From assembly GCF_011605345.1 (NCBI RefSeq), contig NZ_JAAOXM010000005.1, forward strand, positions 1-64,000: DNA of 64,000 nt, read 5' to 3'. The notes beneath the pieces are model-generated. The model saw nothing but the letters and a program-made list of their open reading frames with translations. It made no database searches and was not told where the DNA came from. Origin of the DNA: Burkholderia sp. D-99 (GTDB lineage Bacteria > Pseudomonadota > Gammaproteobacteria > Burkholderiales > Burkholderiaceae). A program made the translations under genes and the position numbers. This document shows positions 52,607-60,597 of the stretch, one piece after another; position 1 is the stretch's first letter; every line of letters begins with the position of its first letter.

Positions 52607-53236
52607 ATGCATTCAAAACCATCCATTCGTCTCCATCGTTTCTCGCTGTCCGGCCATTCGCACAGCGTCGCGTTGTTCGCTTCGCTGCTGAAGCTCCCGA
52701 TCGAGACGATCGAAGTCGACCTGCTGCGCGGCGAGCACCGCACGCCGGCCTTTCTCGCGCTCAATCCGCTCGGTCAGGTGCCGGTGCTCGAGGACGGCGC
52801 GCTCGTCCTGTCGGACTCCCATGCAATCCTCGTCTACCTCGCCGAGCGCTACGGCGCGCGTCACTGGCGCGGCGCGGACGCGCCGCCCGGCGCCGTGCAG
52901 CGCTTCCTGTCGCTCGCGGCGGGGGAGCTCGCGTTCGGCCCCGCCGTGCTGCGTCGTCACGCGCTGTTCGGCGGGCAGCACGATCTGGTGCGCGCGCGTG
53001 CGCTGTCCGAGCGGCTGTGCGCATTCTTCGAGCAGCATCTCGCGGGCCGCGATTTCCTGCTCGGCGCGCAGCCGTCGATCGCCGACGTGGCCTGCCATAC
53101 GTACCTCGCGCAAGCGCCGGTGGGCGGGTTCGCGCTGGACCCGTATCCGCGCCTGCGCGCGTGGATCGCGCGCATCGAAGCGCTCGACGGTTTCATCCCG
53201 CTGGCCGACGGCATGGCGCACGCAGCGCACGCATGA
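52607..53236 (+). CDS. Glutathione S-transferase
   Basis: A 209-residue two-domain GST. The N-terminal thioredoxin-like part has RLHRFSLSGHSHSVALFASL, the cis-Pro in LNPLGQVPVLEDG and glutathione-binding Asp-Ser in LVLSDSHAILVYLAERYG. The C-terminal helical part contains LAGRDFLLGAQPSIADVACH (N-capping box). A Ser in the first helix (SGHSHSV) is the likely thiol-activating residue. It is co-oriented with the PIG-L gene 58 bp downstream and lies inside the biosynthetic cluster, so detoxification of an electrophilic product or a tailoring isomerisation is possible. ATG at 52607 is chosen by homology; its ribosome binding site is weak. Confidence 0.87.
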   Translation: MHSKPSIRLHRFSLSGHSHSVALFASLLKLPIETIEVDLLRGEHRTPAFLALNPLGQVPVLEDGALVLSDSHAILVYLAERYGARHWRGADAPPGAVQRFLSLAAGELAFGPAVLRRHALFGGQHDLVRARALSERLCAFFEQHLAGRDFLLGAQPSIADVACHTYLAQAPVGGFALDPYPRLRAWIARIEALDGFIPLADGMAHAAHA

Positions 53237-53293
53237 CCGCCATGACGCCAAAGCCCATCCGGATTGCATCGTTCGTTCTCCACTCGATCCCGC

Positions 53294-54052
53294 ATGAACT
53301 CGACCGCCCGACTCGTTCCTGACGGCCGCCTCGTGCTGCTGTCGCCCCATCTCGACGACGCCGTGTGGTCGCTCGGCGGCGCGGTGCCGGCGTGGCGCCG
53401 CGACCGCGAGGTCACGATCGTCACGCTGTGCGACGGCGACGCGGAGCCCGCCGTCGCCGCGCGCCTGACCGAGCCGGCGCACCGCTGGCGCGCGTTCGGC
53501 GGCGTCGCCGCGCGGCGCGACGAAGACGCGCGCGCCGCGGCCATGCTCGGGTGCGCGCGCATCGGCCTCGGCCACCGGGACGCCGCACTGCGCGCGTCGC
53601 CGGCCGGTGAATTCGAATGCCCGGCGCCGGACGCGCTATTCGCGGCGCCCGGCAGCGTCGGCGCACCCGCCGTACCGGACGCGCTCGAAGCGCGCCTGCG
53701 CGCATTGCTGCGCCCGGATGACCAGGTCATCGCGCCGCTCGGCTTCGGCGGCCACGTCGACCATTGCATCGCCCACCTGCTCGCGCGGCGCCTGCCGCAC
53801 ACCGTCGCGTACTACGCCGAGTTTCCGTATTACGCGCCCGCGCATGCCGCCACGCTCGCCGAGCAGGTTCGCGCGCTCGGGCTGGCGGCGATGCCCGTCG
53901 CGCTCGAATGCGACTGGCCGGCGTGGGTCGACGCGAGCCTCTGCTATCGCAGCCAGGTGATCCGGCTGTTCGGCGGCCGCGCGCGCTTCATCGACGCGCT
54001 GTCGGCCTACGCCGGCGATACGCCGCGCTGCCTGATCTGGTCGACGCGCTGA
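53294..54052 (+). CDS. PIG-L family N-acetylglucosaminyl deacetylase (MitC/LmbE-like)
   Basis: A 252-residue zinc deacetylase. The signature PHLDDAVWSLGG (His19, Asp21, Asp22) and the second zinc site GGHVDHCIAHLLARRL are visible, with VTIVTLCDGD forming the central strand. The family removes acetyl groups from N-acetylglucosamine attached to lipids, inositol or small molecules. In mitomycin biosynthesis MitC, an LmbE/PIG-L protein, follows a glycosyltransferase that adds N-acetylglucosamine to ACP-bound AHBA; here the convergent neighbour is a GT2 enzyme whose gene overlaps this one by 46 bp. Role in the cluster is inferred from that parallel. Confidence 0.86.
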   Translation: MNSTARLVPDGRLVLLSPHLDDAVWSLGGAVPAWRRDREVTIVTLCDGDAEPAVAARLTEPAHRWRAFGGVAARRDEDARAAAMLGCARIGLGHRDAALRASPAGEFECPAPDALFAAPGSVGAPAVPDALEARLRALLRPDDQVIAPLGFGGHVDHCIAHLLARRLPHTVAYYAEFPYYAPAHAATLAEQVRALGLAAMPVALECDWPAWVDASLCYRSQVIRLFGGRARFIDALSAYAGDTPRCLIWSTR

Positions 54053-54870
54053 CGGTAGCGCTCGACCGAGCCGGCCGGCGACAGCAGCGCATCGAGCGCG
54101 TCCGCCTCCGGGCAGGCCGCGCGCTGCTGGAACCGCCGCAGGTTGTCGTGGTGCTCGTCCCAGCGCGCGGCGTTGTAATGCGACATGTGGTAGCCGCGCG
54201 CCTGCGGCGCGAGCCGCACCGGCACCCCGGACGCCCACAGGCGGAACGCGAAATCGATGTCCTCCATCCCCCAGCGGGTGCCGTAGGCCTCGTCGAAGCC
54301 GCCGCCGGCAAGCCAGGTCGCGCGTGGCACGGACAGGTTCGCGCCGGCGCACGCGAGCCACGGCCAGCGGGCCGCCTCGGCGTGCTCGGCGGCCTGTTCG
54401 AGCGGATTGGCGACGGCGCGCGCGGCGCCCGGCGACCAGCATCCGGCGCGCAACGCCGCCGCGTCGATCGGGGGGCAGGACGGGCCGCCGAGCGACGGAT
54501 CGTCGACGCGCAACAGCCCGATCAGCTCCCTGAGCCCGCCGTGCACGAGGCCGGGCTGCTCCACCTGCGCGGACCGGTGGCAGGCCAGGAAGTCGGCCTG
54601 CACGAGGATGTCGTCGTCGACGAACACCAGCCATTCGCCGCGTGCGACGGTCGCGCCCGCGTTGCGGGCCGCCGCGCGGCCGACGCCGGGCGTTTCGACG
54701 ACGCGCGCCGCCGGCGTGGCGGCGATCACCTGCCGGACCGCCGGCGTCGCGTTGTCCGCGACGATGACGAGCTCGACGTCGCCGCACCCGGACTGGCCGG
54801 CGAGGCCGGCCAGCGTCAGCGCCAGCCGGGGGGCCTTGCTATGCGCCGGAACGATCACGCTCAGGCTCAT
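54007..54870 (-). CDS. Family 2 glycosyltransferase (candidate MitB-like)
   Basis: A 287-residue GT-A fold transferase. VIVPAHSKAPRLALTLAGL opens the nucleotide-sugar domain, the metal-binding Asp motif is in WLVFVDDDILVQADF, the acceptor region in GANLSVPRATWLAGGGFDEA, and the catalytic Glu-Asp in WGMEDIDFAFRLWASG. It lacks membrane spans. It is the last gene of the minus-strand operon (start overlapping the Gfo/Idh stop by 4 bp). With the adjacent PIG-L deacetylase and the ACP/ligase genes it could transfer N-acetylglucosamine to an AHBA-ACP thioester, as MitB does. The sugar and acceptor are inferred from context. Confidence 0.85.
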   Translation of the reverse strand: MSLSVIVPAHSKAPRLALTLAGLAGQSGCGDVELVIVADNATPAVRQVIAATPAARVVETPGVGRAAARNAGATVARGEWLVFVDDDILVQADFLACHRSAQVEQPGLVHGGLRELIGLLRVDDPSLGGPSCPPIDAAALRAGCWSPGAARAVANPLEQAAEHAEAARWPWLACAGANLSVPRATWLAGGGFDEAYGTRWGMEDIDFAFRLWASGVPVRLAPQARGYHMSHYNAARWDEHHDNLRRFQQRAACPEADALDALLSPAGSVERYRQRVDQIRQRGVSPA

Positions 54871-55988
54871 GCCACGACCTCGCCGGCCCGCGCCGGTTCG
54901 GTGGCCGGGCCGGCAGTACCGGCCCGCGCGGCCGGCGGGTAAAGCGTGGCCATCGCCGAGCCGAGCGAGCGCAGCTTCCGGTAGTCGGCGGACAGCGCCG
55001 CACGCTCGCCCGCCGCTGCGCGGCCGGCGAGCGTCAGCGCGTCGCGCACGAAGGCCCGATACGGCGCGATGCGCTCCTCGGAAGGGCAGGCAAGCGCGTG
55101 CACGGCGCCGTCCTGCGTCAGCGTCAGGGTGGGCTCGCGCACGCCGTTGGTGCTGAACCCGAACGTGCAGCGCAATGCCAGCTCGCCGTTCTGGCCGTAT
55201 GCGTGGATCACGGTTTCATCGTGTTCGCGATGCGACACCCACGCGGTCGACACGCGCACGACCGCGCCCGTGTCGGCGAGCAGGCAGCCGAACAACTGCG
55301 TGTCGACGCTGAGCTCGGCGTCCGGCGCCGTGGCGTCGTCGCCGCGCCACGCGGCCAGCTGGGCCGCAGGGTCGCCGGCCGTCATGACCTGGTGGCTGAA
55401 GCCGGCCTGCACGAGCGGATAGTCGAGCAGGCCGAGACCGACTTCGAGCAGATGCCAGCCGAGGTCGCCGCCGGATCCGGCGAGCGCGCTGCCGGCACGC
55501 GTGAACCAGGAGCCGGGGCGCGGAATGCCGGCGCGGCGACGCCAGCCGACGTCGAGGCAATGCGGCGCCCCGAGCGCGCCGTGCCGGGCGTGCTCGTACA
55601 GGCTGCGCACATCGCCGCGTCGCGACGAGGCCGACGTGACCCACAGCCCGCGCTGCCGCCGTTCGCTGAGGCCGATCAGGAACTCGGCCTCGGCGAGGCT
55701 GAAGCAGGCCGGCTTGTCGACGATGACGTGCAAGCCCCGCTCCAGCGCGAACGCGGCGTGCTCGACGTGATGGGCGTTCGGCGAGCAGACCAGCGCGAGA
55801 TCGCAGCCGTCCAGCGCCGCGTCGTCCAGCGCGTGATGTACGCGGATGCCTGGAAAGCGCGCCGCCACCGCATCGCGCGCGTCTGCCGACGGATCGACGA
55901 CGCTCGCGAGCGTGGCGCCGGCCTCCTCGAGCAGCGGGAGCCAGACGGTGCGGGCGACCCAGCCGCCGCCGATCGTCGCCGTACGCAT
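54867..55988 (-). CDS. Gfo/Idh/MocA family oxidoreductase (RifL-like)
   Basis: A 373-residue NAD(P)-dependent oxidoreductase. The dinucleotide motif is TIGGGWVARTVWLPLLEEAG, the family's Lys-Pro catalytic segment appears as VIVDKPACFSLAEAEFLIG (canonical Glu-Lys-Pro changed to Asp-Lys-Pro), and GGDLGWHLLEVGLGLLDYP carries the substrate-side His. In rifamycin-type AHBA pathways RifL, an enzyme of this family, works with the AHBA synthase/aminotransferase RifK to turn UDP-glucose into UDP-kanosamine. The gene directly follows the aminotransferase here (5 bp gap), supporting that pairing. Confidence 0.85.
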   Translation of the reverse strand: MRTATIGGGWVARTVWLPLLEEAGATLASVVDPSADARDAVAARFPGIRVHHALDDAALDGCDLALVCSPNAHHVEHAAFALERGLHVIVDKPACFSLAEAEFLIGLSERRQRGLWVTSASSRRGDVRSLYEHARHGALGAPHCLDVGWRRRAGIPRPGSWFTRAGSALAGSGGDLGWHLLEVGLGLLDYPLVQAGFSHQVMTAGDPAAQLAAWRGDDATAPDAELSVDTQLFGCLLADTGAVVRVSTAWVSHREHDETVIHAYGQNGELALRCTFGFSTNGVREPTLTLTQDGAVHALACPSEERIAPYRAFVRDALTLAGRAAAGERAALSADYRKLRSLGSAMATLYPPAARAGTAGPATEPARAGEVVA

Positions 55989-55993
55989 CGCGG

Positions 55994-57196
55994 TCACGAC
56001 GCGTTGACGCCGTCGAGTACCTTGCGGAGCGCCTCGGCGATGGCCAGGGTGTCCTCCCGCGAACCCAGCAGCGCGCGATGGTGGATCCAGATGCCGTTCG
56101 CCGCGATGTGCTCGGTCGTCGGGCAGGCCTGGACCAGTGCGTCGTGCGTCGTCGCCGGCGCCGGCGGCATCCAGAAACTCGGGATGCGATACAGCGCCTG
56201 ATACGCGCGAAACGCCGGGATCCCCTCGGCGATGAGGCAGTCGACCACCCGGTTGCGATCGAACGAGCGGCCGTGCCGATCGCGCTCGAGGGTCAGGATG
56301 GTCATGTAGTGCGGATGGACGGTCGCATGCTCGCCGTGCTGCTGCTGGCGGATTTCCGGCATGCGGGCGAGCGCGTCGCGCAGGATCGCGGCATTCGCCT
56401 CGCGGGTCTGCGTCTGCGCATCGAGGCGCGCGAGCTGCGTGCGCAGCACGGCGGCCGAGAACTCGCTCATGCGCGCGTTGGTCCCGACCACGGTGTGCTG
56501 GTACGCGCGGTCGTTCTGCGGCCGGCCGCAATTGCTGTACAGGAAGATCCGCTCGCGAAGCGCGGCATCCGGACAGGTGATGATGCCGCCTTCGCCGGCC
56601 GTCATCAGCTTGAAGTTCTGGAAGCTGAAGCAGGCGGTCGTGCCCCATTCGCCGATCCGCAGGCCGCGGGGGCCTCGCGCGCCATGCGCGTGCGCGGCGT
56701 CCTGGATGACGGCCAGCCCGTGCTTGCCGGCGATCGCGAGCACTGCGTCCATGTCGCTGAAATGACCGGACATGTGGACCGGGATGATCGCGCGCGTGCG
56801 CGGCGTGATCGCGGCCTCGATCGCCTTCGGGTCGATGCAGTAGGTCGTCGGCAGCACGTCGACCGGCACCGGCACCGCCCCGATCTTCTGGCAGGCCATC
56901 GACGTCGAGATGAACGTGAAAGCCGGCACGATCACTTCGTCGCCCGGTTCGATGCCGAGCGCGAGCAGCGTGAGCTCGATCGCGACCGTGCCGTTCGTGA
57001 CGGTCACGGCGTGTTCGCAGCCGTGATGCGCGGCGAATTCCTCTTCGAAGCGCAGGTTTTCCTGGCCCGTCGCGCGCCACCACTGGCCCTGGCGCAGGCT
57101 GCGCAGCAGCGCGGCTTCTTCCTGTTCGTCGTAGTGCGGCCAGGCCGGAAATGCGCCGGTCTTGACCGGGGTGCCGCCGTCGATTGCAAGTTTCAT
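55994..57196 (-). CDS. DegT/DnrJ/EryC1-type aminotransferase, AHBA synthase (RifK/MitA) type
   Basis: A 400-residue fold-type I PLP enzyme. The N-terminus PAWPHYDEQEEAALLRSLRQ then GQWWRATGQ, TVTNGTVAIELTLLALGI, GDEVIVPAFTFISTSMACQK, DVLPTTYCIDP and PVHMSGHFSDMDAV closely follow AHBA synthases. Asp166 and His169 lie in IQDAAHAHGARG, and PLP-lysine Lys196 in FSFQNFKLMTAGEGG. AHBA synthases both aminate UDP-3-keto-glucose and aromatise 5-amino-5-deoxy-dehydroshikimate to AHBA. Sugar aminotransferases of the same superfamily are the alternative, but the neighbouring dehydratase, phosphatase and oxidoreductase favour AHBA. Start ATG at 57196. Confidence 0.82.
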   Translation of the reverse strand: MKLAIDGGTPVKTGAFPAWPHYDEQEEAALLRSLRQGQWWRATGQENLRFEEEFAAHHGCEHAVTVTNGTVAIELTLLALGIEPGDEVIVPAFTFISTSMACQKIGAVPVPVDVLPTTYCIDPKAIEAAITPRTRAIIPVHMSGHFSDMDAVLAIAGKHGLAVIQDAAHAHGARGPRGLRIGEWGTTACFSFQNFKLMTAGEGGIITCPDAALRERIFLYSNCGRPQNDRAYQHTVVGTNARMSEFSAAVLRTQLARLDAQTQTREANAAILRDALARMPEIRQQQHGEHATVHPHYMTILTLERDRHGRSFDRNRVVDCLIAEGIPAFRAYQALYRIPSFWMPPAPATTHDALVQACPTTEHIAANGIWIHHRALLGSREDTLAIAEALRKVLDGVNAS

Positions 57197-57258
57197 GAGG
57201 ATGAGTTCCGGAAGATTGCGGGAGATTGGGGTGGCCGCGCTGCGCCGCCCCCGGTTCG

Positions 57259-58548
57259 TCATTGCAGCAAGGTGCCCATTTCGCACTGGGGCGCGGGCGC
57301 GCGACCGAGCAGATGCGCGATCGTCGGGGCGATCTGCTGCAGCTGCGCGTCGCCGCCCGGGTCGGCCAGCGCGTGCGCGCTGTCGACCAGCACGAAGCCC
57401 TGGTCCCGGTGCCAGCCCGACTGGGCGGTCCGGCGCACGTGACGCGCCCAGCGCGGATCGCCGAGCGGCGGGCGCTTCGGGTTCGCGGGCTTGACGATCA
57501 GCGTGGGCGCGAGATGCCGGTGGTCGCCGACGTAGAGCTCGTCGCGGTGATGCACGCTCGCGAGCACCGGGGTGCCGTCGTCGAAGCGCAGCGCCTGCAG
57601 GAACGCGCGAACCTCGTCGACTTCGCTGTCGCGGGCGCCGTGGCCACCCAGCAGGTCGCCGCGCAGCGCGATGCCGTGCGAGCCCTGCACCGTTTCCATC
57701 GCGAGGCTGCGCGCGCAGTCGACCTGGCCGTCGCCCGCGAGCACCTGCAGGCCGCCGGCCTGCAGCGCCGCGTCGATGGAATGGAAGCCGTCGAGATCGC
57801 CGAAGCCGATCTCGGAGAACACCAGCGTCGCGTCGGGCTCGAGCGATTGCAGGCGCCGGCAGGCCGCGTCGACGAAGTCGTACGCCTGCAGCACCACCGG
57901 CCGCTGCGCGGGATTGTCCTGGCGCATCTCGTACCACAGGAAATGCGATACGCGATCGATCAGCGTGAGGTTGACGATCATCACGTCGGTGTCCGCCGCC
58001 AGCTCGAACGCGGTGTCGAGCTGCGCGGACGCGACGTGCCACGCATCCTGCGCGAACGCGTCGAACGGCTGGCCCGTGTAGAACAGGGTCACGTCGTGCG
58101 CGTAGCGGATGCCGCGCCGGTGCAGGTCGGAGAGCAGGCTGCGCGGATAGCTGGCGTTCAGCGAATACGACATCGGGTACGTCACCAGCCGGCCGTTCAG
58201 CGGCTTGGGCGGATGGGTCAGCTGGACGTTCACGACGCTGAAGCGCAGGTCGCTCAGCTCGGGCCATTCCCACACGCGCGCGGCCTTCACGTCGCCCGTC
58301 TCGAGCACGCGCGGCAGTTCCCCGTCGCCACGGGTGCTCCAGTACGAGAAGCAGCCGTGGCGCCCCGGATTGACGCCTGAGAACGCGGTGGCCAGGTTGC
58401 TCGGCTCGTACGGAACCGGCCCGCAATCCAGGCGGCGGTAGTGCGACGCGCGCAGGCGTTCCGCGAACCACGGCAGGTGACCGCGCTGCACCTGTTGCTC
58501 GAGGACGACCGGGTCCATGCCTTCGGCGATGATGATGAGTGCTTTCAT
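57259..58548 (-). CDS. Alkaline phosphatase superfamily / type I phosphodiesterase-like protein with altered metal motif
   Basis: A 429-residue protein beginning KALIIIAEGMDPVVLEQQVQ, with Asp12 as first metal ligand, nucleophile region EPSNLATAFSGVNPGRHG, an Asp-x-x-x-His pair in LIDRVSHFLWYEM and a late His in QGSHGIALRGDLLGG. The usual Ser-Asp-His-Gly motif is replaced by FSEIGFGDLDG, which removes an expected metal-binding Asp-His pair. Typical relatives are AP-like phosphodiesterases seen in polysaccharide and natural-product clusters. It could be an altered hydrolase, a transferase or a non-catalytic protein. It lies 11 bp after the dehydratase gene. Confidence 0.78.
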   Translation of the reverse strand: MKALIIIAEGMDPVVLEQQVQRGHLPWFAERLRASHYRRLDCGPVPYEPSNLATAFSGVNPGRHGCFSYWSTRGDGELPRVLETGDVKAARVWEWPELSDLRFSVVNVQLTHPPKPLNGRLVTYPMSYSLNASYPRSLLSDLHRRGIRYAHDVTLFYTGQPFDAFAQDAWHVASAQLDTAFELAADTDVMIVNLTLIDRVSHFLWYEMRQDNPAQRPVVLQAYDFVDAACRRLQSLEPDATLVFSEIGFGDLDGFHSIDAALQAGGLQVLAGDGQVDCARSLAMETVQGSHGIALRGDLLGGHGARDSEVDEVRAFLQALRFDDGTPVLASVHHRDELYVGDHRHLAPTLIVKPANPKRPPLGDPRWARHVRRTAQSGWHRDQGFVLVDSAHALADPGGDAQLQQIAPTIAHLLGRAPAPQCEMGTLLQ

Positions 58549-58559
58549 GGGACAGGAGA

Positions 58560-59021
58560 TCAGGGGCGCGCGGCCGGTTCGACGGCCGGCCGGCCGGCGC
58601 CGCGCATCAGCCCGGTGGCGGCCAGCAGGTAGCCTTCGCTGCCGAGGCCGGCGATCACGCCGGCCGCGAGCGGTGCGAGGATGGACGTATGGCGAAAGCT
58701 CTCGCGGCTCCAGATGTTCGACAGGTGGACTTCGATCCACGGCGCCGGAAAATCCTCGAGCGCGTCGCGCAACGCCCAGCCGTTCATCATCAGCGCGCCG
58801 GGGTTCAGGATCAGCGCGTCCACGTCGCGGCGCGCCTCGAGGCAGTCGATAATTTCGCCTTCGTGATTGCTCTGGAACGCGACGACCGACCACCCGCCGG
58901 CCTCGGCCAGCGCCTCGAGGCGCCGCGTGATGTCGTGCAGGGTGGCCGTGCCGTAGATGTCCGGCTTGCGGCTGCCGAGCCGGCCGAGATTCGGGCCGTT
59001 GATCATCAGGAGAGTGCGCAT
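58560..59021 (-). CDS. Type II 3-dehydroquinate dehydratase, probable aminodehydroquinate dehydratase (RifJ-like)
   Basis: A 153-residue AroQ-type enzyme. Conserved are INGPNLGRLGSRKPDIYG (with the active-site Arg/Tyr loop), FQSNHEGEIIDCLEARR, EVHLSNIWSRESFRHTSILA (catalytic His) and AGVIAGLGSEGYLLA. The substrate loop that normally reads Asn-Pro-Gly-Ala-Tyr-Thr-His is NPGALMMNGWALRDAL here, so the usual His is lost. In AHBA pathways a type II enzyme dehydrates 5-deoxy-5-amino-dehydroquinate. Its location between AHBA synthase and HAD phosphatase genes makes that more likely than shikimate housekeeping. Start 59021; it overlaps the phosphatase stop by 16 bp. Confidence 0.88.
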   Translation of the reverse strand: MRTLLMINGPNLGRLGSRKPDIYGTATLHDITRRLEALAEAGGWSVVAFQSNHEGEIIDCLEARRDVDALILNPGALMMNGWALRDALEDFPAPWIEVHLSNIWSRESFRHTSILAPLAAGVIAGLGSEGYLLAATGLMRGAGRPAVEPAARP

Positions 59022-59665
59022 GACTGGGGCATCCTCAGCAGTGACAGGAGATCGGCCGGCGCGGCGAGCTGCACGTCGACGGGCATCGCCAGCACGTGCG
59101 CCGGCGGATGGTCCCACAGGGCCAGCGCGGTCTTCATGCCGGCGCGCGCGCCGCATTCGAGGTCGGCGGCCGCGTCACCGACGAACAGCGTGTCGGCCGG
59201 CGTGAGCGCCAGCACGTCGGCGATGCGCAGCGCCATGTCGGGCGCCGGCTTCTGGTTCGGCACGTCGTCGCTGCCGAGCACCATTGAGAAATGGCCGTCG
59301 AGCCGCAGGTGATCGAGCAGCGCGACGGTACGCGCGTGATCCTTGCCGGTCGCGATCGCCATCGGCACGCGGTGCAGCGACAGCGTCTCCAGCATCGCGA
59401 TGACGCCGTCGAACACGCGCACCCGATGCATGTTGCGGATGCTCTCGCGCTTGAATGCCGCATGCATTTCGAGCGGCAGCCCCATCTGGCGCATGATGTT
59501 CGGGAAGCTCTGGCCGAGATAGCGGCAATATTCGCTGAACGGCGGCGGCGAGCCGTCGCCGACCACCTCGTCGTACGCGGCGAAATACGCGCTGCGCATC
59601 ACGTCCTTGCTGTCGATCAGCGTGCCGTCCAGATCGAAGATGACCGCGGACAACGTGTCAAGCAT
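59006..59665 (-). CDS. HAD-family phosphatase, phosphoglycolate phosphatase-like (RifM-like)
   Basis: A 219-residue HAD hydrolase. Nucleophile Asp is in VIFDLDGTLIDSKDVM, motif II in AIATGKDHARTV, motif III Lys in DVPNQKPAPDMALRI, and motif IV Asp residues in DTLFVGDAAADLECG. The cap domain is of the CbbY/Gph type. RifM, in the same family, is the phosphatase of the AHBA/kanosamine branch. GGGAGGCATCGC precedes ATG at 59665. Its start overlaps the sulfotransferase stop and its end overlaps the dehydratase start, so the three are translationally coupled. Confidence 0.85.
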   Translation of the reverse strand: MLDTLSAVIFDLDGTLIDSKDVMRSAYFAAYDEVVGDGSPPPFSEYCRYLGQSFPNIMRQMGLPLEMHAAFKRESIRNMHRVRVFDGVIAMLETLSLHRVPMAIATGKDHARTVALLDHLRLDGHFSMVLGSDDVPNQKPAPDMALRIADVLALTPADTLFVGDAAADLECGARAGMKTALALWDHPPAHVLAMPVDVQLAAPADLLSLLRMPQSCALS

Positions 59666-60302
59666 GCGATGCCTCCCGCGGCGAAGCCGCATGGTTCAGC
59701 GTCGGGTCGACGGCCGCCAGCATGCGCGCCGTGTCGAGCCGGCGCGGCGCGAGGAACGCCTGGATGCGGTCGATCTCCGGCGCGGGGGCGGCCAGCATCG
59801 ATTCGTAGTGCAGCGTGTGCAGCCGCATGTTCGGCCGCGCGTCGATCCACGCGAGCGTTTCGTCGACATGGCGGCGGTATACGTCCTTGAGCTTTTCCGC
59901 CGCCGCGTCGTCCCACGACGCGTCGGAGTGATGCAGCGCCATGTCGCGCTGCGAGCGCACGATTTCGTCGAGGTCCCGGTGCAGGAACAGGATCGAATAG
60001 CAGCGCGTGGCCGGCAGGTGCCGCACGAAGCGCGACACCGCCTTGACGGCCTTGCCGGCCGCGCTGTCGATCCAGTTCACGTAACCGTGCCGCTCCTTGA
60101 TTGGCTCCCACTCGAAATAGCCGTGCGGATTGCGCGAGTTGCCTTCGCGGATGTGATCGGTCAACGGTTCGATGCCGCCGAACGCGAGCACGCGCATCAG
60201 CATCGACGTGCCGGAGCGCGGCAGGCCCGAGACGACGGTGACCGCATCGTCGCCCCAGGCATCGTTCGCGAGGACGTCCATGCAGGCGAGGGATTTCAGC
60301 AT
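59658..60302 (-). CDS. Sulfotransferase family protein
   Basis: A 214-residue PAPS-type sulfotransferase. The 5'-phosphosulfate-binding loop is VVSGLPRSGTSMLMRVL and the 3'-phosphate site is in ILFLHRDLDEIVRSQRDMAL (Arg and Ser about eight residues apart). The remaining fold, with WDDAAAEKLKDVYRRHVDET and LHTLHYESMLAAP, fits the family. It may sulfate the natural product, which would be an unusual tailoring step or a self-protection measure. A few members only bind nucleotides without transferring sulfate. It lies 37 bp after the ACP gene. Confidence 0.82.
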   Translation of the reverse strand: MLKSLACMDVLANDAWGDDAVTVVSGLPRSGTSMLMRVLAFGGIEPLTDHIREGNSRNPHGYFEWEPIKERHGYVNWIDSAAGKAVKAVSRFVRHLPATRCYSILFLHRDLDEIVRSQRDMALHHSDASWDDAAAEKLKDVYRRHVDETLAWIDARPNMRLHTLHYESMLAAPAPEIDRIQAFLAPRRLDTARMLAAVDPTLNHAASPREASHA

Positions 60303-60339
60303 GCCGTTCTCCCCGGGCGGGCGCGGTGCGTGTGCCGCT

Positions 60340-60594
60340 TCATGCGGTGGCCGCCGGCAGCCGGTTGCGGATGTACTGCTCGAGCGTGTCGACCGAGCTG
60401 ACCAGGTCGATCGACAGGTCTTCGTCGTCGATCTGGATGCCGAATTCGCCTTCGACGCGAATCAGCACTTCGAGCGCATCGACCGAGTTCAGGCCGAGCG
60501 TCTCGATCAGGTTCTTGTCCCGCAGCGAGTCCAGCGTCACGTCGCGTTGCGTGACCGCGGAGAACACGTTGATCAGGCGTTCGGAAATTTGCAT
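60340..60594 (-). CDS. Free-standing acyl carrier protein
   Basis: An 84-residue ACP. The phosphopantetheine site is Ser37 in ETLGLNSVDALEVLIRVE, with Asn in place of the usual Asp before Ser. The acidic helix FGIQIDDEDLSIDLVSSVDT and the four-helix length are typical. It sits 3 bp from the adenylation-methyltransferase gene, so it is the likely carrier that receives the activated acid, equivalent to MmcB in mitomycin biosynthesis. Confidence 0.92.
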   Translation of the reverse strand: MQISERLINVFSAVTQRDVTLDSLRDKNLIETLGLNSVDALEVLIRVEGEFGIQIDDEDLSIDLVSSVDTLEQYIRNRLPAATA

Positions 60595-60597
60595 GGC

